IMG/VR virus record: IMGVR_UViG_3300009124_000037
Span: 1 to 39,508 of that record
Reading direction: 5' to 3' (one strand)
DNA length: 39,508 bases
From: a virus
Below are positions 8,292 through 14,154 of this stretch, piece by piece. The notes under the pieces were generated by a model. That model was not told where the DNA came from, did no database searches, and saw nothing but the letters and a program-made list of their open reading frames with translations. The first letter of the stretch is position 1. Every line of letters starts with the position of its first letter. Both the position numbers and the translations under genes were made by a program.

Positions 8292-8820
8292 GCTCGTCGT
8301 TCAGATCGTCAGATGGCGCGAAGGCTCCTGATGATCCAACCTCGTAGCCATCGACAGCATCAAAGTCACCAGCACCATCTCCAGATCCACCCGAGACTGG
8401 GTTTATGACCTGGACAGCTGCTAGGCGTAGACTAATGCCTTTCTTACCACCAGCGGTGTAGGCATCAATCTGACCTGATGCACGAAGCTCAGTGCCAGAG
8501 TACATGACAGGTACCTGATCTATTGGGATCGGGTTACCTTTAGCATCGAAGTACTTTGGTTGATACTTTGACTGGATCTTAAAGACATATTCACCAGTCT
8601 CATCATCGACATCATAAGGTGTATGGACTGTGTCTTTTGCACCAAAGTTCTCACCTTTGACAGTGTCGATTAGATTGGTCATGTGCTTCGCGTCTTTTGG
8701 CGCAAGACGTAATGACAACTTGTATTTACCTTCAGTGTCGAAGGCAGTGTCTGGTCGACCAGGCTGAAGCCACGGGTATTGTGCTGTTCCAGCTGGTGAT
8801 ACAAACTTAGCTTTACTCAT
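8278..8820 (-). CDS. Single-stranded DNA-binding protein, T7 gp2.5-like
   Basis: A 180-residue protein whose layout fits T7 gp2.5: a beta-rich DNA-binding core (KFVSPAGTAQYPWLQPGRPD, later YSGTELRASGQID), then a Gly/Ser-rich linker and a strongly acidic tail (DDLNDELEDF) ending in Phe, the residue class that in T7 contacts polymerase and helicase. ATG 8820 (MSKAKFVSP) has AGGAG upstream and is preferred to an in-frame ATG at 8853. It is the first gene after the promoter at 8875. Confidence 0.85.
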   Translation of the reverse strand: MSKAKFVSPAGTAQYPWLQPGRPDTAFDTEGKYKLSLRLAPKDAKHMTNLIDTVKGENFGAKDTVHTPYDVDDETGEYVFKIQSKYQPKYFDAKGNPIPIDQVPVMYSGTELRASGQIDAYTAGGKKGISLRLAAVQVINPVSGGSGDGAGDFDAVDGYEVGSSGAFAPSDDLNDELEDF

Positions 8821-8853
8821 GTGGATGAGTCTCCTGTATTTTATAGTTTCCAA

Positions 8854-8872
8854 CTTATGATCACGCCCTTGG
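8854..8872 (-). other. Hairpin at the 5' end of the SSB transcript
   Basis: Directly after the CTATA of the upstream promoter the minus strand reads GATCACCAAGGGCGTGATC, a six-base-pair perfect inverted repeat with a seven-base loop. A transcript starting at the promoter would begin with this hairpin, which could protect the mRNA 5' end. Position is exact to within a few bases, as the start site is inferred. Confidence 0.45.
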
Positions 8873-8874
8873 TG

Positions 8875-8895
8875 ATCTATAGGGGTCTCTTAGTT
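8875..8895 (-). promoter_or_regulatory. Candidate phage RNA polymerase promoter for replication genes
   Basis: Minus strand CTAAGAGACCCCTATAGAT, immediately after the RNA polymerase stop codon. The same 19 bases occur before the RNA polymerase gene (11376) and a close variant before the integrase region (13073). The CTATAG end matches the initiation part of T7-family promoters. It would drive SSB, endonuclease I and the genes beyond. Confidence 0.8.
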
Positions 8896-11354
8896 CAGCT
8901 GAAGCAATATTCGCTGTCTAAGACTGCTCGGACGTCTAGTGCGCCCTTCTGTGGGATTGGTGGTAAATCCATGTCTGGATCTGCCAGTCGGTTTCTGCAT
9001 TCGTACTCGAAGTTCTCGAAGATGCAGTTGTCCTCATACATGTCGACTATCGCGTTGCGTATGCAGTGGTAGAAAGTCCATGTCTGGGATGCTGTGGTGG
9101 CAAAGCTATCGTGGATCATAAAGAAGTCCTCGATGCCCTGCTCTAGTCCATGAATGATCGACAGGTGCATGTGGGCTGCGTCCATTGAATGAATAACATT
9201 AGCAGCTATACCAGCCCGAGACTTACGGGTGTCATACAGCTGCCCTGCGCTGTGTATGGTCAGACGTGAAGGTTTCTTTACCTTTGCCTCTCTGTCGAAC
9301 AGGAAGATCCTAACACGCGCCTCTGTGGACTTGGTGTACCTTTGGATAGCTGGGAAACCACTCGGTGTTGTCCAACGTACTGACCTATTCTGACGGGCCA
9401 GTGCATCGGCGTAGGCTTGAAAGAAGTCCATACCCAGGGCCACCGAAGAGATGACTTTACGCACCGCCGCATAATTAAACTTAGCGAGGTGACGTGCATA
9501 CCGCTCCTGTTCTCTATAGTCACCGAAAGGATGCTCGGGGATCTGACCATAGTTTACGTCGCGCTGTAGTGGCTGCATGAGATCCTCAATGATCTGGTCA
9601 CCAAAGCCACGCTCGACGCTGGAATAACCGAAGGTCATTACATTTCTTTTACAAGTGGATCTTGTGATGCCGAAGCCTAACCAGAACTGGCTATCCTCAG
9701 ATCCATCAGCTTTTAGATCTTCTTTCACTTGGTCGGCGACTACCTGGTAGACATCATTACACTTGTCACTTGGTACCAGGTTAACCATCGAGGCATCCTT
9801 CTCGTTCCTCATAGCTAGGCTATAGTGTTGAACCCCAGAGTTTGTACCATCCATACTGATCGGTAAATAACACTTGGGATCCTCGCTATAGTAGGCAAAG
9901 ACAGCTGCCAGGAACTGAAATGGTTTATCAGCGATTGACCACAAGTCTATGGTTTTCCTGGGGTCTTCGTTGACCAGGCGTAGCCATTCGTCATTGTCAA
10001 TGACCCACTGAATCCTGTCTTCTAGTGACGCCTTCGAGATCTTATCGAAGTCACCTGTGTTGGCTAAGTGTATCGCAAGCCAGCCTCGGTCTTCCTCAGC
10101 AACCTCTCGGCCCCTTGCAAACTCAAACAGTGCTTTCACATGGTCATCTCTGTGATACGAAAAGGCACTGCATGGGTACATTCGGCCTCGAAAGTCGAAT
10201 GACCACCCTAGCCAGAACTGGTCAACCTCAGACAGGCTTTTTGCAATCTTAATGTCATCTTGCATGACAACCAGGTTAGCTACCGACTCCCGTCTTTTCC
10301 TGTGCCAGTCCTTTTGGTCCCTCTTCAGCTGACGCTGTGTTCTTTCCTCTAGGTCTTCAAAGTCTTCTGGTAACCTGGGAAAGATCGGTGGTTCCAATTC
10401 TGGAAACTTACCAAATCTTAGGCGTTCCTGACAGCAATATTCTACAGCCTCTAAGACCCGTCTATTGATGCGCAGAGGGGTGGCCTGGAGTGCATTAATA
10501 GCTTTGACATACAGAGGCTCTATTTCCTTCTCAAAGTCCCTCTCTACGGCTCTCTTTTGCTCCCCTGTGGCCCTTCTGACGAGGGGAACTAAAGATGACA
10601 AAAGTTCATCTTGGTAGACACCAGTATCAAATGCAGTCCAGGGCTTTGGTGGAACTACAAGAGGACCAAAGGCTGGCTCGGCCCAGCTTGCGTCAAACGC
10701 TCGTTGCTTAATGAGTGCTTCAGCTTCTGGTGTCAGACCAATAGTCCTAAGTGTCTTTAGTTTTCGTTGTTCAGTAACAACTTCAAAGATCTCTGAACAC
10801 TCTAAGACAGCATTGATTATCGGTGAGGCCACATGAGCCTTCATAGTGTAATCCCACTTGTCTAACTTAAAGCCAGCACGGTTAGCTATGATACGTGCAG
10901 CCTTAATCCTGTAGCGTTCACTAGAGTGGTCTCTGGTTACCTGGTCCACCAGGCGTTTCCACAGCTTGTTGTCGTAGGATTTAAGTTCTTTAGACCAGAT
11001 CTCCTGTTCTACTCGCATACCGATGTTCGTACAGGTAGACGTCAGGTTGTGATTACGGCAGACACTTTCGTAACAGGCGTTCAGACCTATGAAGGCTAAA
11101 GTATTAGGATCCTGGTCTTGAAGTATGTCATACCACAGGCTCTTCTTACCAGTGCCACTGCTGAACCTTTTCTCGTCTTCTTTAAGTGCTAAAGATATGC
11201 CTTTAGCTACCTTTGGTAGAGCTTCAGTAATAAGCCTGTGTGGAACTTCTCGTTGACTGGGTGTTAGTTTCTCTTGGCGACGTGTGTATCTCTCCTGACC
11301 CCTTTGGATCATTTGTTGCTCGAGTTCTTTCTGAAGTTCGATGACTTTAGTCAT
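8895..11354 (-). CDS. T7-type single-subunit RNA polymerase
   Basis: DNA-dependent RNA polymerase of 819 residues (T7: 883) that transcribes phage genes from its own promoters. Motifs: ISMDGTNSGVQHYS (motif A, catalytic Asp), ITRSTCKRNVMTFGYSS (motif B with the essential Lys and Tyr, like T7 Lys631 and Tyr639), and FFMIHDSFATT (motif C, Asp749). ATG 11354 has AAGGGAG about ten bases upstream, only about 24 bases from the predicted start of the 11376 promoter, implying positive autoregulation. The terminator at 11443 separates it from the integrase. Confidence 0.96.
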   Translation of the reverse strand: MTKVIELQKELEQQMIQRGQERYTRRQEKLTPSQREVPHRLITEALPKVAKGISLALKEDEKRFSSGTGKKSLWYDILQDQDPNTLAFIGLNACYESVCRNHNLTSTCTNIGMRVEQEIWSKELKSYDNKLWKRLVDQVTRDHSSERYRIKAARIIANRAGFKLDKWDYTMKAHVASPIINAVLECSEIFEVVTEQRKLKTLRTIGLTPEAEALIKQRAFDASWAEPAFGPLVVPPKPWTAFDTGVYQDELLSSLVPLVRRATGEQKRAVERDFEKEIEPLYVKAINALQATPLRINRRVLEAVEYCCQERLRFGKFPELEPPIFPRLPEDFEDLEERTQRQLKRDQKDWHRKRRESVANLVVMQDDIKIAKSLSEVDQFWLGWSFDFRGRMYPCSAFSYHRDDHVKALFEFARGREVAEEDRGWLAIHLANTGDFDKISKASLEDRIQWVIDNDEWLRLVNEDPRKTIDLWSIADKPFQFLAAVFAYYSEDPKCYLPISMDGTNSGVQHYSLAMRNEKDASMVNLVPSDKCNDVYQVVADQVKEDLKADGSEDSQFWLGFGITRSTCKRNVMTFGYSSVERGFGDQIIEDLMQPLQRDVNYGQIPEHPFGDYREQERYARHLAKFNYAAVRKVISSVALGMDFFQAYADALARQNRSVRWTTPSGFPAIQRYTKSTEARVRIFLFDREAKVKKPSRLTIHSAGQLYDTRKSRAGIAANVIHSMDAAHMHLSIIHGLEQGIEDFFMIHDSFATTASQTWTFYHCIRNAIVDMYEDNCIFENFEYECRNRLADPDMDLPPIPQKGALDVRAVLDSEYCFS

Positions 11355-11375
11355 TCTTGTAGTACTCCCTTGGTT

Positions 11376-11396
11376 ATCTATAGGGGTCTCTTAGTA
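11376..11396 (-). promoter_or_regulatory. Candidate phage RNA polymerase promoter for its own gene
   Basis: Minus strand CTAAGAGACCCCTATAGAT, identical over 19 bases to the element at 8875. It lies between the integrase terminator and the RNA polymerase gene. Transcription from here would give a very short leader carrying the AAGGGAG ribosome site, so the polymerase would amplify its own expression. Confidence 0.8.
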
Positions 11397-11442
11397 CCCC
11401 TGCCTGTAAGTCATTGTTTTTATTAGTGTCGTACTAGAGTAC

Positions 11443-11464
11443 AAAAGGGGCCTATTTGGCCCCC
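11443..11464 (-). terminator. Intrinsic terminator overlapping the integrase stop codon
   Basis: Minus strand GGGGCCAAATAGGCCCC then TTTTG. The stem is six GC pairs; the integrase TAG stop codon lies in the loop and upper stem, so translation to the stop would cover the hairpin. It separates integrase transcription from the RNA polymerase unit. Confidence 0.8.
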
Positions 11465-12294
11465 ATACGTCTCGCTATTTCGTCTGCCATTTGAGGCGTC
11501 CGATGGACGTATTTAGAGGTCGTCGCCAGGTCACGGTGGCCCAACTGTTGAGCTACGGCAACGGTAGGTAACTTTAGGTCGTTAACCATACGTGTTGCAG
11601 CCGTGTGGCGTAGCGTGTGAAAGACAAACTCTTCGTCCCGAGGTGCAATGTTGTCACGCGCCTTAGCCCACGTTCTGTAGAAGCTAATGCGGATGAAGTG
11701 CTTATTAGGCTCGAACTCTAGTGCCATCAGTGCAGCGAAGGTTTTACCAGCGCAGATGACATCGCGGTCATCACCGTTCTTGGTCTTCTTCAGATGTACA
11801 CAGCACTGATCGGTAGAGACATCAACCATGTCTGGAGTGATCGATAGGATCTCACCTAGACGCATTCCTGTGTTCACGGCAATGGTGCACATGTGGCGCA
11901 TCCACCAGTACTTACCGTTTCCATACTCAGCTAGAAATGCATCTAGTTGGACTACCTCTTCTTCAGACAGGTAACGTACACGACTGGTGTTCACACGTTC
12001 AAACTTTATCTTGGGTAGCTTGTCGATCAATTCGAGATCGAATGCATACTTCAGGCAAGTGCTGATAGCCGCCTTGTAATGATTGATCGTATTATCGGAC
12101 AGCTTGTCATCATCACGTAAGCTGACGCAGAACTGATGGATATCTAAAGCTGTCACGTCGGATATATCTTTGAACCCAATGTTCTTAAATGCAGCAAACC
12201 GATGCATCTTCACGATGCTTTCTTGAACGTGCTTTGGTGTCTTGTTGTACCAGATGTTGCGGCTTTCGCTGTTAATGAAATCAGTAAAGTTCAT
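11452..12294 (-). CDS. int: Tyrosine recombinase (phage integrase)
   Basis: Site-specific recombinase of 280 residues. An N-terminal SAM-like core-binding domain is followed by a catalytic domain with Arg145 (NTGMRLGE), a Lys near 170-172, His226 and Arg229 (HTLRH), His253 (LGHRD) and the nucleophile Tyr262 (SKYVH). All catalytic positions are intact. ATG 12294 has GGGGAG upstream. It lies about 650 bp from a tRNA-derived attP at 12948-13010, which it presumably recombines with the host tRNA gene. It has no large N-terminal arm-binding domain that I can clearly see, though the first 60 residues may serve. Confidence 0.93.
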   Translation of the reverse strand: MNFTDFINSESRNIWYNKTPKHVQESIVKMHRFAAFKNIGFKDISDVTALDIHQFCVSLRDDDKLSDNTINHYKAAISTCLKYAFDLELIDKLPKIKFERVNTSRVRYLSEEEVVQLDAFLAEYGNGKYWWMRHMCTIAVNTGMRLGEILSITPDMVDVSTDQCCVHLKKTKNGDDRDVICAGKTFAALMALEFEPNKHFIRISFYRTWAKARDNIAPRDEEFVFHTLRHTAATRMVNDLKLPTVAVAQQLGHRDLATTSKYVHRTPQMADEIARRMGAK

Positions 12295-12311
12295 TGTTCT
12301 TACTCCCCAGT

Positions 12312-12449
12312 TTAGAACGGTGGCTCTTCGCCAGTGTGTGATGGTTTCCAGGGGACGTGATCTCGGTAGTCAGGTGCTTCCCTGGTCGGCTTAGGCAACG
12401 GTGGAAACAGCTGCCTAAGAAAGTCGTCTAGATTGTCATCCGAATACAT
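12312..12449 (-). CDS. Small hypothetical protein before integrase
   Basis: A 45-residue peptide (start MYSDDNLDDFLRQLFPPLPK), Pro-rich and acidic at its start. It overlaps the 28-residue membrane peptide by 14 nt and ends 17 nt before the integrase start. A longer version from TTG 12512 (66 residues) would read through the membrane peptide in another frame and is less likely. Size and position fit an excisionase-like gene, but I see no helix-turn-helix, so this is only a possibility. Confidence 0.45.
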   Translation of the reverse strand: MYSDDNLDDFLRQLFPPLPKPTREAPDYRDHVPWKPSHTGEEPPF

Positions 12450-12522
12450 GCGCTGCACCCAGACCGACGTAGAGCATGACAAACAGTGCCAGGCATCCGA
12501 TGAGGTCTCCAAGCCAGTTCAT
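12436..12522 (-). CDS. 28-residue membrane micropeptide
   Basis: Begins MNWLGDLIGCLALFVMLY and is almost entirely one hydrophobic helix ending HVFG. ATG 12522 lies in the junction GAGGTGGCAGCATGA: GAGG is seven bases upstream and the ATGA overlaps the stop of the gene before. The same 15 bases join the two preceding genes. One transmembrane helix is predicted by eye; function unknown. Confidence 0.5.
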   Translation of the reverse strand: MNWLGDLIGCLALFVMLYVGLGAAHVFG

Positions 12523-12533
12523 GCTGCCACCTC
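12519..12533 (-). repeat. Duplicated coupling junction, copy 2
   Basis: GAGGTGGCAGCATGA on the minus strand: the codons for EVAA, a Shine-Dalgarno-like GAGG, and an overlapping stop/start. It is identical to the copy at 12665-12679. Suggests duplication of a gene end/start unit. Confidence 0.75.
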
Positions 12534-12668
12534 GTCGATCTTCTTCCACAGGTTTTTAATCACGCGGCGGCTAGTGACGTCGTCTTCTAAACCATAGACG
12601 TACAAAGCCCACTGGATCGTGTGCAGCTGCTTTTCAGTAAGTGTCAGTGTGTATATTTTACGGCTCAT
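12519..12668 (-). CDS. 49-residue hypothetical protein
   Basis: Starts MSRKIYTLTLTEKQLHTIQW and ends in KKIDEVAA. It is helical and charged with no recognised motif. It is coupled on both sides: its ATG lies in GAGGTGGCAGCATGA at the end of the 76-residue gene, and its own last codons form a second copy of that junction for the 28-residue membrane peptide. Clean Shine-Dalgarno spacing and coupling support it as a real gene despite its size. Confidence 0.6.
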   Translation of the reverse strand: MSRKIYTLTLTEKQLHTIQWALYVYGLEDDVTSRRVIKNLWKKIDEVAA

Positions 12669-12679
12669 GCTGCCACCTC
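12665..12679 (-). repeat. Duplicated coupling junction, copy 1
   Basis: GAGGTGGCAGCATGA, the same 15 bases as at 12519-12533. It encodes the last residues EVAA of the 76-residue protein and supplies ribosome site and start for the 49-residue gene. Confidence 0.75.
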
Positions 12680-12895
12680 AGCGTTAAGCTTGCGGTGCCA
12701 CTCAAGTAGTGCTGCCTGGGATCCGTCAGTCTTGACAATCTTGCCATCAGCAGTCGTGTACTCGCCGTACATGTTGTATTCGTATAGGAAGGTGCTGCGG
12801 CAATCTTCAGTGCTATTGCCAGTGTAAACGTCTTCCCACTCATGGGTCGCGGGATCACGTACAAACAGTGTAAATACAGGTGTGATATTAGTCAT
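12665..12895 (-). CDS. 76-residue hypothetical protein, first gene after attP
   Basis: Starts MTNITPVFTLFVRDPATHEW and ends LNAEVAA; a mixed alpha/beta composition with several aromatic residues and no known motif. ATG 12895 has AAGGAG eight bases upstream, but that site can pair inside a hairpin (12900-12923). It opens the small-gene and integrase cluster and is first to be transcribed from the promoter at 13073. Function unknown; a role in integration or early takeover is inference from position only. Confidence 0.65.
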   Translation of the reverse strand: MTNITPVFTLFVRDPATHEWEDVYTGNSTEDCRSTFLYEYNMYGEYTTADGKIVKTDGSQAALLEWHRKLNAEVAA

Positions 12896-12899
12896 CGAT

Positions 12900-12923
12900 C
12901 AGTCTCCTTACAGTTAAGGACTG
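12900..12923 (-). promoter_or_regulatory. Hairpin that can hide the ribosome site of the 76-residue gene
   Basis: Minus strand CAGTCCTTA, loop ACTG, then TAAGGAGACTG. The arms pair over nine positions with a two-base bulge, and the pairing covers AAGG of the Shine-Dalgarno for ATG 12895. This could limit translation, or be a DNA site for a dimeric protein. Confidence 0.4.
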
Positions 12924-12936
12924 ATGCTTTTCCGAT

Positions 12937-12945
12937 GATATCTGG
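12937..12945. repeat. Flanking direct repeat GATATCTGG, left copy
   Basis: GATATCTGG occurs here and at 13011-13019, one copy on each side of the tRNA-derived core, 74 bases apart. Candidate integrase or accessory-protein site. Confidence 0.5.
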
Positions 12946-12947
12946 GT

Positions 12948-13010
12948 TGGTAGCGGAGGAGGGACTTGAACCCCCGACACGCGGATTATGATTCCGCTGC
13001 TCTAACCACC
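12948..13010 (-). other. attP: attP core: 3' part of a tRNA-Met(CAU)-like gene
   Basis: On the minus strand this reads as a tRNA from the end of the D-arm (GGTGGTTAGAGC) through an anticodon stem-loop GCGGAATCATAATCCGC with anticodon CAT, variable loop, T-arm GGGGGTTCAAGTCCCTC and acceptor 3' strand CTCCGCT, then ACCA with an encoded CCA. The 5' acceptor strand and the 5' side of the D-stem are absent: upstream bases cannot form GCTC or AGCGGAG. A tRNA 3' half beside an integrase is the classic attP arrangement that restores the host tRNA on integration. Host tRNA-Met as the target is an inference from the anticodon and stem sequences. Confidence 0.85.
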
Positions 13011-13019
13011 GATATCTGG
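13011..13019. repeat. Flanking direct repeat GATATCTGG, right copy
   Basis: Second copy of GATATCTGG bordering the tRNA-like core. It follows ACCGAT (13008-13013), the motif repeated at 13107-13136. Confidence 0.5.
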
Positions 13020-13032
13020 ACGCATCGTCCGT

Positions 13033-13062
13033 ACCCTAGATATGGGCATCGGAACCCTAGAT
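13033..13062. repeat. Two direct repeats ACCCTAGAT, 21 bp apart
   Basis: ACCCTAGAT lies at 13033-13041 and 13054-13062, exactly 21 bases start to start, or two helical turns. The copies lie between the attP core and the phage-type promoter and overlap a possible -35 box. Candidate operators or integrase arm sites. Confidence 0.5.
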
Positions 13063-13067
13063 GTCAA
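13039..13067 (-). promoter_or_regulatory. Possible host sigma70 promoter with poor -10
   Basis: A perfect TTGACA (13062-13067, minus strand) is followed after 17 bases by CATATC (13039-13044), only three matches to TATAAT. The -35 box abuts the ACCCTAGAT repeats. If real it would be a host-driven, possibly regulated, promoter for the small genes and integrase. Confidence 0.3.
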
Positions 13068-13072
13068 TGGTT

Positions 13073-13096
13073 TTCTATATAGGGGTCCTTTAGTAG
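13073..13096 (-). promoter_or_regulatory. Candidate phage RNA polymerase promoter before attP and integrase
   Basis: Minus strand CTACTAAAGGACCCCTATAT, sharing CTAARRGACCCCTATA with the elements at 8875 and 11376 but carrying CTATATAG rather than CTATAG at the initiation end. A transcript from here would cross attP and the four small genes to the integrase terminator. Confidence 0.7.
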
Positions 13097-13106
13097 AGCA
13101 AAAAAC

Positions 13107-13136
13107 ACCGATCCAAACCGATGTTGGACCGATGTT
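13107..13136. repeat. Phased direct repeats ACCGATGTT
   Basis: ACCGATGTT at 13117-13125 and 13128-13136 are 11 bases apart, and a shorter ACCGAT lies ten bases away at 13107-13112. A further ACCGAT borders the tRNA core at 13008. Helical phasing of about one turn is typical of integrase arm-type or regulator binding sites. Confidence 0.55.
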
Positions 13137-13153
13137 ATCTAGTTGGCTGTTGA

Positions 13154-13240
13154 TTACCTAAGTTTATAGATGACGACAGCCAGCATTCCTATTGTGATCA
13201 ATTCAGGGATCGACACAGGAAATCCAGCCACGATAGACAT
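13154..13240 (-). CDS. 28-residue membrane micropeptide after amidase
   Basis: Starts MSIVAGFPVSIPELITIGML, contains one hydrophobic helix and ends in YKLR. ATG 13240 has GGAAGG about seven bases upstream, a strong site. It is the last gene of the lysis cassette, 29 bases after the amidase stop and just before the attP region. A role in lysis is inferred from position alone. It fills most of the gap between the amidase and the repeats. Confidence 0.55.
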   Translation of the reverse strand: MSIVAGFPVSIPELITIGMLAVVIYKLR

Positions 13241-13269
13241 AGGATCACCTTCCTTTCTACTGAGGGGAA

Positions 13270-13698
13270 TTACTTGAAGTAGTTCGAGACGTTGAACCCA
13301 GGACATGCCTTTGGTGCATACTGGTTGTGACCCGAGATCTTATTGATCGGGTAGGTGTTCATTAGATCCGCAATGAGTTGCTGTAATGACGCCATTTGTT
13401 CTGGCGTGAAGTTCTCACTGAATCGATCATTGGATGTAGAGCCGAAGCCGCCAAACAAAGCGATACCACAAGTGTTCTTATTGCGGCCCTTTGTGTGGGC
13501 GCCATTCTCTTCCATAGACCGACCCTCAGTGATCGTACCGTCTCTGTCGATGGTGTAGTGATATCCGATATTTCGCCACTTGCGATCCTCTACGTGCCAC
13601 CTCTTTAGCTCCGCTGTTTTCTCAGCAGCTGTCTTGTCTTTCCACCAGCCAGGACGTGTGGCTGTACAGTGAATGATGATCTCGTTAACTGGGCGCAT
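13270..13698 (-). CDS. N-acetylmuramoyl-L-alanine amidase (endolysin), T7 gp3.5-like
   Basis: Zinc amidase of 142 residues that cuts the MurNAc-L-Ala bond of peptidoglycan. Zinc ligands His10 (IIIHCTAT), His124 (SGHNQYAPKACPGF) and Cys132 and catalytic Tyr46 (GYHYTIDRDG) match T7 lysozyme. ATG 13698 follows AAGGAAG. The N-terminus is shorter than in T7, where that tail helps bind and inhibit RNA polymerase, so the regulatory role may be absent. It lies in the late lysis cassette rather than near the early genes, as gp3.5 does in T7. No signal peptide, so it needs a holin. Confidence 0.93.
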   Translation of the reverse strand: MRPVNEIIIHCTATRPGWWKDKTAAEKTAELKRWHVEDRKWRNIGYHYTIDRDGTITEGRSMEENGAHTKGRNKNTCGIALFGGFGSTSNDRFSENFTPEQMASLQQLIADLMNTYPINKISGHNQYAPKACPGFNVSNYFK

Positions 13699-13792
13699 TG
13701 GGCTTCTTCCTTTTGTAATCCCAGAGGCGATAGACGTTGACGATGGTGTTGATGCTGACCATCGCGAACAGACTGAACCATTGCCAATCCAT
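13685..13792 (-). CDS. 35-residue membrane protein of lysis cassette
   Basis: Starts MDWQWFSLFAMVSINTIVNV, one hydrophobic helix, then a basic tail (YRLWDYKRKKP). ATG 13792 has GGAGGAGAAC upstream and overlaps the spanin stop as TAATG; its end overlaps the amidase start by 14 nt. One transmembrane helix with a positive cytoplasmic tail could suit a small holin or holin partner; unproved. Confidence 0.6.
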   Translation of the reverse strand: MDWQWFSLFAMVSINTIVNVYRLWDYKRKKPNAPS

Positions 13793-14154
13793 TACGTTCT
13801 CCTCCGAAGGCTGGTGATCATTGACATCAGGCCCCTGCCCATCTCGCTGGGTGAGGGCGCAAGCCATCCCAGGATCAGCGCGATGATGACCCAGGGTGGT
13901 ATGTCAGTGTTCTTAATGTTGATACTTTCGACGTCTCGGGTCGTGACCGTGTCTTCGATCTCAGTGACCTCGATGTCGCCGTCTTCTGTCCTGATGTTGG
14001 ACTGGTCGTTTACGACTTGCTGGTTTGCTTCCTTGGCGACTTGCGTGCCAACAGCGGTCACAGATGGACCACCGCCCCCACTAAAGAGGAAGGGGATTGA
14101 ACCACAGGATGCTAGTGTAAAACTCATGACGACCAGGATGACCCTGGTAATCAC
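13792..14154 (-). CDS. Candidate one-piece spanin (lipoprotein with C-terminal membrane helix)
   Basis: A 120-residue protein. The start is GTG 14154 in a GTGA overlap with the preceding stop. The N-terminus ITRVILVVMSFTLASCGS is a lipoprotein signal with lipobox LASC; after a periplasmic region rich in acidic residues and beta-branched residues (EVTEIEDTVTTRDVESINIK) comes a C-terminal membrane segment WVIIALILGWLA. Outer-membrane lipid anchor plus inner-membrane helix in one chain is the u-spanin plan of phage T1 gp11. Position beside amidase and holin candidates agrees. A longer reading from TTG 14304 is rejected. Confidence 0.7.
   Translation of the reverse strand: MITRVILVVMSFTLASCGSIPFLFSGGGGPSVTAVGTQVAKEANQQVVNDQSNIRTEDGDIEVTEIEDTVTTRDVESINIKNTDIPPWVIIALILGWLAPSPSEMGRGLMSMITSLRRRT

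Noticed and set aside
12312-12512. 66-residue gene from TTG 12512
   Set aside because: Its first part overlaps the better supported 28-residue membrane peptide; ATG 12449 in the same frame is preferred.
12948-13020. Functional phage tRNA-Met gene
   Set aside because: The 5' acceptor strand and the 5' side of the D-stem cannot be formed from the upstream bases; only the 3' part is there.
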